Positions 48,838 through 57,800 of a stretch of 64,000 nucleotides of DNA are shown in pieces; positions within the stretch are counted from its first letter, which is position 1; each line of letters opens with the position of its first letter. The stretch is from contig OZ026518.1 in assembly GCA_964019695.1 (NCBI GenBank), positions 83,013,950 to 83,077,949 of the forward strand, read 5' to 3'. A program made the position numbers and the translations under genes. The DNA comes from Loripinus fragilis (Eukaryota; Mollusca; Bivalvia; Lucinida; Lucinidae). A model generated the notes under the pieces. It worked only from the letters and a program-made list of their open reading frames with translations, ran no database searches and had not been told where the DNA came from.

Positions 48838-51800
48838 AGCGCTTGCATACGAATCTCTTTTAATCTCAAAAAATATCATGTATCGGTGCTGAAAATGATA
48901 CTTGGAGATGCTTCTCGTGCGCACCGGCTTTTGCACGACAAAGTCGGACATTCGACAGTATTGGTGCTTTGCATGCTTTCTATCGCATGCCCAAATGTTT
49001 AAATTGACGAAACATTCTTTCCTGAAATCCATAGATCAGATCCGAACTCTGACAACGTTTTTAAGGGAGAGAGGATCTTAATATCACTAAAAGCGGGCCA
49101 TCATCGGCCCGCCAGCGAAACGCCTTTAAATGGCGTTTCGCTGGCGTGCCGATGATGGCCCAACGTTGAATGCTGGCTTGGTAGTTTTGAGAATTTCAGG
49201 GGATCCGGTCAGTTGCTAAGAAATTCTATATTTTTGTGATTTTTCAGGTGGGGGTGTCCGGACCCCCTGTCCACCCTCTGGATCCGCGCATGGGACCGGA
49301 CTATGTCTACACTTATTGAGATATAACCCATTTTAACGTGTGCATCGGCTTTTGTACGACACTTTGCGTACTTTCTATCGATCGACAAGTAGAGAGAGAG
49401 AGAGAGATGCGTGTTCTTTTTGAATTTCGTCATTTTTTAACTCAAAGAACTCGTCTACGTATTACAAAGATTTGTGTACATCTTTGCAAAAAAATTGATC
49501 GACGAGATGAGTGACTGCATTACATTATAAACGGCATTTGCGCAGATGGAGAGCAAGCGAAAAGCGTTTTGGTTTTCTGAAGGAAGAATTAAAGTGAAGC
49601 GATTCATCGGTAGTCCGAGGTTAAATAAGTGGACTTTTACGACTTGTAAGTAAATTAAGTGACATAACATGCACGTGCCTGTCTCTCGACTTGGCAATTA
49701 CCGCACGCGCTGAACACTTTACTGACTCAGTCCGCAAGAATTTAGCGGCGGTTAAAAAGAATAATAAGAAGATAGCGCAGAATCATATCGCCGTGTTTTC
49801 AACACGTTTCTACCACATTTTTACATGCATATAAACCGTTTTTGCTCATGATAAAGACCACATTCTAAAATTACGAACACTAGCACTTTTTCTGAAACGT
49901 AATTTCTAAAATTACGAACAGCGGAAAAAATAATTATTTTTTAGTGTTCGTAATTTTAGAACATTTACCGTAATTACGAAGAAAATGAGACAGTTGCATT
50001 TAGGAATCTGAGTTTTAAATATCATAACCAAGATAACTCTAAGCAATAAAAGCAAAGTTTTTAACATCATAAAGAGCTAGAAAATTTAACTTAAAATATT
50101 TTTGTGAGATATATAAAATTTGCTGATTTATGTAAACAAGTTGAGCTTTTAAAAAAAAAAATCTGCAAAGCGTCAAAGCAGGTTTTTTTTTCAAGTTTCA
50201 AATATATTCTATCCATATTAATTACAGTTCTAGAAAGATTTCATTAAGAAAAGGGAAATCTTGGAAGACTTGCCTGTTCTCTCCGTTTTACCCAACACTT
50301 TTTACAGGCCCTCCAAAAAATCTAAAAGTGCTCTGGCAATGGGAACCTATGCTGAAAAAAACAAGGAACAGCCAAGCCCTCCCCTTAAAATTCTTTAGGG
50401 AAGGCCTTAAGTCTTAGAGATGCTCTGACATATTTGTAACATAACTTGTATGACTGTCATCTATTTTCGTCCAGGGCCCCAAACTTGTGGACCCAGATCA
50501 GACTTCTAATAGAGTAAACTGGATGCTAGACAAATTGCTGAAATTCTTATCTTTAAACAAGAAAAATGAAACCTATTGCTTAGGAATAGTCAATTAATGA
50601 CCTGTCTCCTTTAGGGGCAGTCTGATCTGGGGCCACAATGTTTGCTCATACCTGTTTGCAAACTTTGGATAATTGAATAGATATCAGAAGGACACAGTAA
50701 AAAGTGAAGAGCAGTATACTTTTTGTTAAATTTTACTTAGTTTCAGCTTTTATATTGTTTAACAAAGAGTTGAACATAGACATGTTTAAAAAGAAACACA
50801 AAAACCTGTGTAACTAAGCATCATGCTCAAAAATAGATCTCGAGTAGCATTTTTGGCACCGCACGCACAATTTGACTTCCTCAAATCAGGCATATGACTT
50901 TCAAATCTCAAAGGGTGGAAGTCATGACTTCCTGTTTCAAAAAGTTAGTGCAAGCACTGTTAATACACACAGGTCCAGATAAACCAAAAATCAGGGCTTT
51001 ATCCAAGTATTTTGAGAATGGCCTCAAGACACTGCAAATTTACTTGAATTAAAGAAAGACTTGTTTTCTCTGAATAAGAACTGCTTTCACGCACGCAAGT
51101 GACTTTCCTTTTTAGTTCCACAGGCCTCTAGGAATAACCAGTGATCAACCTAGAGTGCTCCACTGAACTATTGACCCCTTTAAAAGGCAATTGACGCAGG
51201 GCAGAAACGACATAATATAAATCATTCGAAAATAAATACTGCAACCAGCTCCCTCTCGCTCCTAATCAAGATGATTGCTAACTTGGAAAGGACATTAAGT
51301 ACTGCATAACAAACAAGGACCAAACACAGAATGGGAGTCTATCTTTGCCCGAGCAGTGTGCCAATACACCACCAGCTTTGTTCCCCTTGAATATTGATTA
51401 TGTGGAATCAGTCAAGAGGGTTTTGAATATTGAATATGCAATAGGCTTGCCACTATTAATTCTCATACTTAACACTTTACACAAATTTTCCTTGCGATAG
51501 ACTGATAGGGTCATTATAAATATTGCTTGCACTAAATTTTAAGTAACTAAATTTAAGTTTATTTTGTTGGGGAAGCCCTTAGCAATCGACTGGTAGTTGT
51601 ACTTTCTGTAGCTAGCTAAATTTATGAAGAAAAATTATCTTTCTGACCTTGTGAACAGTGGAAAATTTCCCAACGTTTTGCATTATCTCATTCCTATATT
51701 TATCCTTGTCTGTTTCACTAAAAAACATTTCCATTATTTTCATTCGATGATTTATCATCAATATTCAAATGAGAGTACTGACAAAGGAAAACGCAAACAA

Positions 51801-54800
51801 ATTAAATTTTTTAATTGTTTCAGGACTTCAGATTTACAGTGCGCCGTATGTTTTTTTCCAAGTAAAAAGAGAAAATTCCCAATTCAAGGATCACCATTCT
51901 ATGACATCTTACAAAGCAAATTGTATTTTTTTGCATTCCAAATTTTAAAATGTGCTTATTAGACTAATTTAGTGAACCAAATATTTGATTTTTTTTTTAG
52001 AATACGTTAAAAATCCCACCTGAATTGGAAGTTTTTCGCATTGTTTTATATTTTTATGTTATTTTTAGCTCACCTGAGCCGAAGGCTCTCTGTGAGCTTA
52101 AAGGATGGGACTCGAGCCGGCATCCGTGTGTGCATCCGTTCACACTTGCAGACATGAATAAACCAGCTGGCCGATCATAATCAAATTTCATCTAAAGCAT
52201 CATTGGCAGGGACCAAGCTGGCCCAGAATTTTAGGGAGAAGTGACTTCTCCCTGCAGGAAAATTAGGGAGAAGTGACTGCCAGATAGGGAGAAGTTATAG
52301 CGCAAAATTACGGCATTTTCTGTCAGTTTAGAAGCAAATTAGCCATTACACATACTATTGCTATTTAATGGAAGGAGAAACATGATGCAGTGGTAGTAGA
52401 TTGTCTGATAATGTCACCACAGCTTGCATTTGTGTGGTGACAGAATGAAGATGAGTCTCCCTTAAAAAAAAAAAACTTTTTTTTTTTTTTTAGGGAGACT
52501 CCCACTTCTCCCTAGGTCCCATTTAGGGCAAAATTTCGGCCCCTAGGGCGACTATTTTGCCCTATTCACCCCCTAGCTTGGTCCCTGATTGGGGTGGGGG
52601 ATTGGTTGCATTAGGTTTTGAGCCAGATCGGATCAGAACTCTGGTTTCCATGGCAACAGATAGCTCCCATAGGGTTATAATGGGGAAAATCTTGTGAGCA
52701 CTCTAGCTCTTCCATTTTTCATTGGATCTTCTTTATTCTTGCAGGTAACAATGACAGCAATAAAAGCTTGGATGGGTTCGAAATTGGGCAAGATCTGACC
52801 CGGGTCTATGGAGTTAGCTGCCCTTGAATGTCTGACAAATTCTCCATAAACTTTATTGCTGAAACACGAAACGGTGTCATTTACATGTGTAAATGTGGCA
52901 GCCCTGGGTGCATGCGCGAAAGTTGTGGTACGGGGATCAAATACTACTAGGGAATGGAAAGCGCTCCTCCCAGACCTTGTGCACGCCTTATCTGTAGAAG
53001 ACTTCCAGGCGCGTCTGTAGACCTACACAGCCTAGACAACACCTCATCATGTTTTTAACTGTAAATCAAGATGTTTTAACCATGTTGATGATGTCACTAA
53101 CCCGTGATGCTTCGGCCCTCAGACCTGTGATGCTTCTGCCTTGGGCAGTATCAAAGTAGAAGAATACACAGCAAACCAGGCTAGGTAAAGAACCTAGAAA
53201 TCTCACTTTTGCGTGGACCCGATTTTTGCCTCTCAGAAGCCTAGAAATATCATTACTATTTTATTTTCACACACAATCAAGTGGATATTTAACTGTCTTG
53301 AATAAAACATACAATGTCTCATGATGAGTGAGAAGGAGCGAGCTATCGTTGAATCGTTGAATCTATGTCTTGACGACAGAATTGGTCTCTCTGGTATGTT
53401 AGTGTATCATCTCTTGTATCTTCTCTTGGTATTCTCAGGTATTACAAGTATCTTCTTGAGTAAATTGTCTCTCGGTATTAAAATTTAACTGGAGGTGCAC
53501 ATTAAAACCTAGCTGTCCGGGTGATGAAGTCGCCCAGCGCGGAGAAGATGTTCATTTCATGAATTTTTCTGAAGTCAGTTTTAGTACAGCTGAGTAAGAA
53601 CTCGCATGAAAGGTCTGGTGTTCCATAGTGATGGGCCGATGATCGACTATAGTCGAAAGTCAGTTGGTTTGGGCTTCCGATTGCGACAATCGATTGTAAA
53701 ATGACGCAATCGATAGAAATCGGTTTCCAACCTTAGTCTACAGGCTGTGCTAAAATCTGCCTGTTACGATCTCCATATAAACCATTTCATTTTGCGGTGA
53801 GAAAACACAGTTTTTTCCGTGTTTATAAAGCATTTTTCCCAAGTCAAACGTGATCGGTAAAGCAACACGATAACCTACGAAAGTTCCAAATGGAGCGTCT
53901 GCGGTTACTGCCGTACGATTGGATAAAATGTCTGCTGTTCCAGTTATTGCACCCGAGTATTTAAAGCCGATTCTGAGGTTACCGCTACGATTGGATAAAA
54001 CGTCTGCTGTTCCAGTTATTTCACCTGCGTATTAAAAGCCGATTCGTACCGATGTCAAACAGAAAGAATACAAAAAAGTTCTTTTTCTTCCCGTTTTAGT
54101 TCATCCCTTGGGTGATAGGGTATTATCGAACTATTTAGCAAGTAAAACCATTCATTTCAGACCAAAACGCCTGGAGCTTTTAGTTAATTTTTTCCGTAAT
54201 GGTGGTGCATTTATCGGAAATGTTGTACGTCAATGGGCGTAGACAGTATAACTAACATTCAGCAAGAAACATCTTTTCTTAAAAAATTGATTAAGATATA
54301 TATTGGCAAAAAGTTAGCCCAAAACAGAGCACAGAGGATGACTCTAATCCAGCAGGGGAAGGTGTAAAGTGCTTTGACTGCACGTTATCATGGGCTGTGC
54401 TTCAAAGTATAGAAAGGAGATGAAGTTAAAAATGAGTTGTGTTCTAGACTCTAGTCCAATATGTTTAACTAAGGTCAGGATCAAGATGCTCATGATTATG
54501 TATTATAGATGTAGTCTGGCAGCCAACATTTTCGAAACAGTCGGATTCTGTCTAGTCAAATGTGTTTGAAGTGTTAGTATTTTTTTTATTCCTTTACATG
54601 TACCATAAAAGCTTAAGCTTAATTTTAATCAACACAAGAAATAACAAATAAAATGCTGCAAACAAAAACATATACTGAATGTAGCTAAGCATGTGTGATC
54701 ACTTATAAAAGGTATAGGGAATCGATTGTACTATCGATAGCTAGTTGGTTTAGTCTTTCCGATTCTAAACCGATAATCGATTGTGATTTCAAACCGATGG

Positions 54801-57800
54801 CCCATCACTAGTGTTCCAGTAGTATTGAAGATGTGTGTCCTTAATGCTTCTCTTTCATTGAAGTATCTTTCGCAGTGTAGCAGGTAGTGTTCAGCTGTTT
54901 CTAATTGATTGCATTCACATAAGTTGTTATTTGAAATGCCCAATTTAAATTGATAGTCCCTTAACTGGTTGTAACCTAGCACTGAATTCAGGGCAATATG
55001 ATGGATTTTTATTTTATGTTATCATATAGCCCTGATTTTTTAAGCCTCTATCTTTTCCCTTACTGTTATCGTGGACGTAAACCAAGTTGAAAACACATTT
55101 CCAAACAGTGTCTTCCTCTAACACTACTCTATTTTGTATGTTTATAGGTTTATCTATATTTTGCTATTTAGTTTGCCGCTGATGCATACCTGATTAGTTC
55201 TAAAAAGATAAAATACTCCTGTCCACACAGAATGTTTACACTATTTGTTTTCAAAACATGGCGTTATTTTTGTCTTCTGAGCTGAAGAGCATGCTTTTTC
55301 TGTGGGTACTAAAGTCACGCACGAATTTGTTTTGGTATTTAATGTACCGACAATGACCCGTTTACTTTCCGTTTTCTGAATACTATACACAGATGTTTTT
55401 ACATCATTAAATACCAAAATCAGACTTATATAATATTTTCTTTTACCTTCCTTATTATCATAAGGCCAAAAAAAAAAATAGGTGTGTTTACGGTTTGCCG
55501 ACCGACCCTGTTTTATAACTGCCGACCCTACCATTTTTTCTCAGAAAATAAAAAAAACGGGACAGTTTTCCGGTCCTGCTTCAGCGGTCCCGGATTTTAG
55601 TACCGGTATTAGAAAATTTTCGCTGATTTGATTCTATTCCATATGTAGTCAAACCTTTTACGGATACCTTTGGTTTTTGTCAATCCAAGATGGCGACGTT
55701 CTCGTCGTTTTTCTTTTCAAAAAAATGTGGCCACCATGATCAGAAAAGCTTGTTTGAAGCAACATGTCATCACCAGATGACTTGGGATATTTAATGACAA
55801 CCATCCATGCGATGACGTCTTTCTTCTTTGGGCTTATTTCCCTCTTATGTTGCTCGATGTTGTAAGTATTGGAAAAAAATCGAGTGAAAAAAAAAAATCG
55901 AGTGAAAAAAAAAATCGACCTGACCTACCGACCCTATTTCAAATAAAATAAAAAATAAAAAAAAAAGAAAAAAGAAAATCGACCGACCTACCCTGTTTGA
56001 AATTTTCATCAAATAGTAAACACACATATTTTTTTTTTTGGCCTAATTGGCCTAAAAATGATCATACCTGGTCTGTTGAGATTAAAAGAATCCAATACCA
56101 TCTCATCATACATTTGTTACATGTAGATATTTGCAAAAAAAAGATGACCAATTACTGATCTAACTGGGGCCGCCTTTTACCAATTTGTTGCCATCGAGAA
56201 CTACCCAGTTGGATATGTACAAACTGTGTCCGAGGAGTTCTTAATGGCAATGGATGGGATCCTTTTTTGTGCATACAGGTTGATTTTTATGGTGACCTCT
56301 CTCACCATTTGTAATAGGTTTTCATTTAATATCTTGATGAATGTCAACGAATAAAGGTCAATCTTCAACATAGTATGCTAATTTTTCACCCTGGTTCTGT
56401 ATTCCGACGGATGTCACTGGATTGAAAATTGACTATTTTCAGATAAGGAACTCCCCCATTACCGCTAACAGGAAATACATGGAAAAAAATCCAAATGGTT
56501 TTGCATATTCAAACAATGACATCATTATACAATTCTAATCATAAACCATTGCGCACATGTTCAAAAAGAAGGTCAAAACACCCAATGTCTATATAAGATT
56601 CACGTGGCGCCTTAAAAACGATGGGTACCAAATGTGTGTATTGACTGATAGCCTATTTGAACATAAGCGCGTGATAGTAAAGCTATTCAGCGTGCAGCAA
56701 GGTTAGCCATGAAATAAAAAATATTTTCTTTCACTAATATCTTACTGATCACTGTGAAAAAGTAATTTGATTCTGATCTTTCCAATCCATCGCTTCTTGT
56801 CGTAAACAAGCTGACCCTCTCTCGGTTCAGAGGTCAATGTACTCTTGCGTTAGCTTGCTACTTTTGGCGGGAAACTTGTCACGTGAGCACATGATCAGAA
56901 TAACAATTGTCCGCCTTGTTGGAAAAGTCCATTTTCAGTCTGATTATGACATTTTGGGACATGACAAAGCTTCCTTTCCGAAAATTAGATTTATACGGGT
57001 GGGGTATGTGATTGTTAAGGATTTCTGTCAAGTAAGTATCGCATTTTCTTTGGCATGCTATATTAAATTGAAATCAAACCATTCTTGGAAATCGACTTTC
57101 ATTTTCTGAAATAGGTCATTACTCGTTATAATTTAATAGAAAATAGGGGGCGCTACAATGCATAATAATACAGAAACGTGACTGCTGCGAGCGTACCAAC
57201 AGCTTTAACAATTTTGCCCTGATTTTCAAAATTCAAACACCTACTTGTTTCTTATAAGGCCTAAATGAAATATATGTGTGGTTCCTGTTGTATACCAACA
57301 AAATTTAGGGTAGGTAGGTAGGGAAATTATTAAATTTTGTTATAACATTTAACAAAGAAAAAAGTGACAAAATCTGAAAAAATGCCCATTTTAGGTTTTT
57401 TCTCTCCAAAGACCATTTTAATGTTTAGAGTAGGGTTAAAAAAATAGGGTAGGTAGGCAACAGGAACCACACATATATTTCATTTAAGCCTAATGTCCAG
57501 AATCCACTGTTAATCTTATTATAATAATGTACTGAGTTTTTGAAAAAGCGCTGACATACCTTACCTAGTCATGGGGAGTATAACCAGTACCGGGTTTTAT
57601 TATAATATTTCTCAACGTTTTATTAAGTTCGTCTCATCAATTCAACATCCGAATTTTATCGCAAAAACGTCATCACCCCTAGCTCGTGAAAAGCATGCAA
57701 AATGGCTGCGATGAGCCCAAAAACAACAACAAGAACATGATATTACAGATTGCATGGATCGTGTCATAATAACGAAGTCAATGGTAACATTTTTATAACT

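Larger units (their letters stand above)
45724..49970. mobile_element. 4.25-kb TA-flanked element in RPA2 intron 1
   Basis: The left end CGGTAAATGTTCTAAAAT and the reverse complement of the right end are identical over about 18 bases, with TA on both sides (45722-45723, 49971-49972). Each end carries several copies of 'tctaaaattacgaacac', like iterated binding sites. The interior holds AG microsatellites, a G23 tract, a 501-bp element (47891-48391) and two MITEs (48431, 49055). The longest internal frame (46318-46737, plus, 139 codons) has no domain I recognise. It is either a nonautonomous giant or a host to nested insertions. Confidence 0.7.

Noticed and set aside
46178..49433. Frames with Ser-Leu or Arg-Glu runs (for example 46178-46405, 48703-49032, 49209-49433)
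   Set aside because: They read through AG microsatellites and adjacent repeats on both strands and have no domain.
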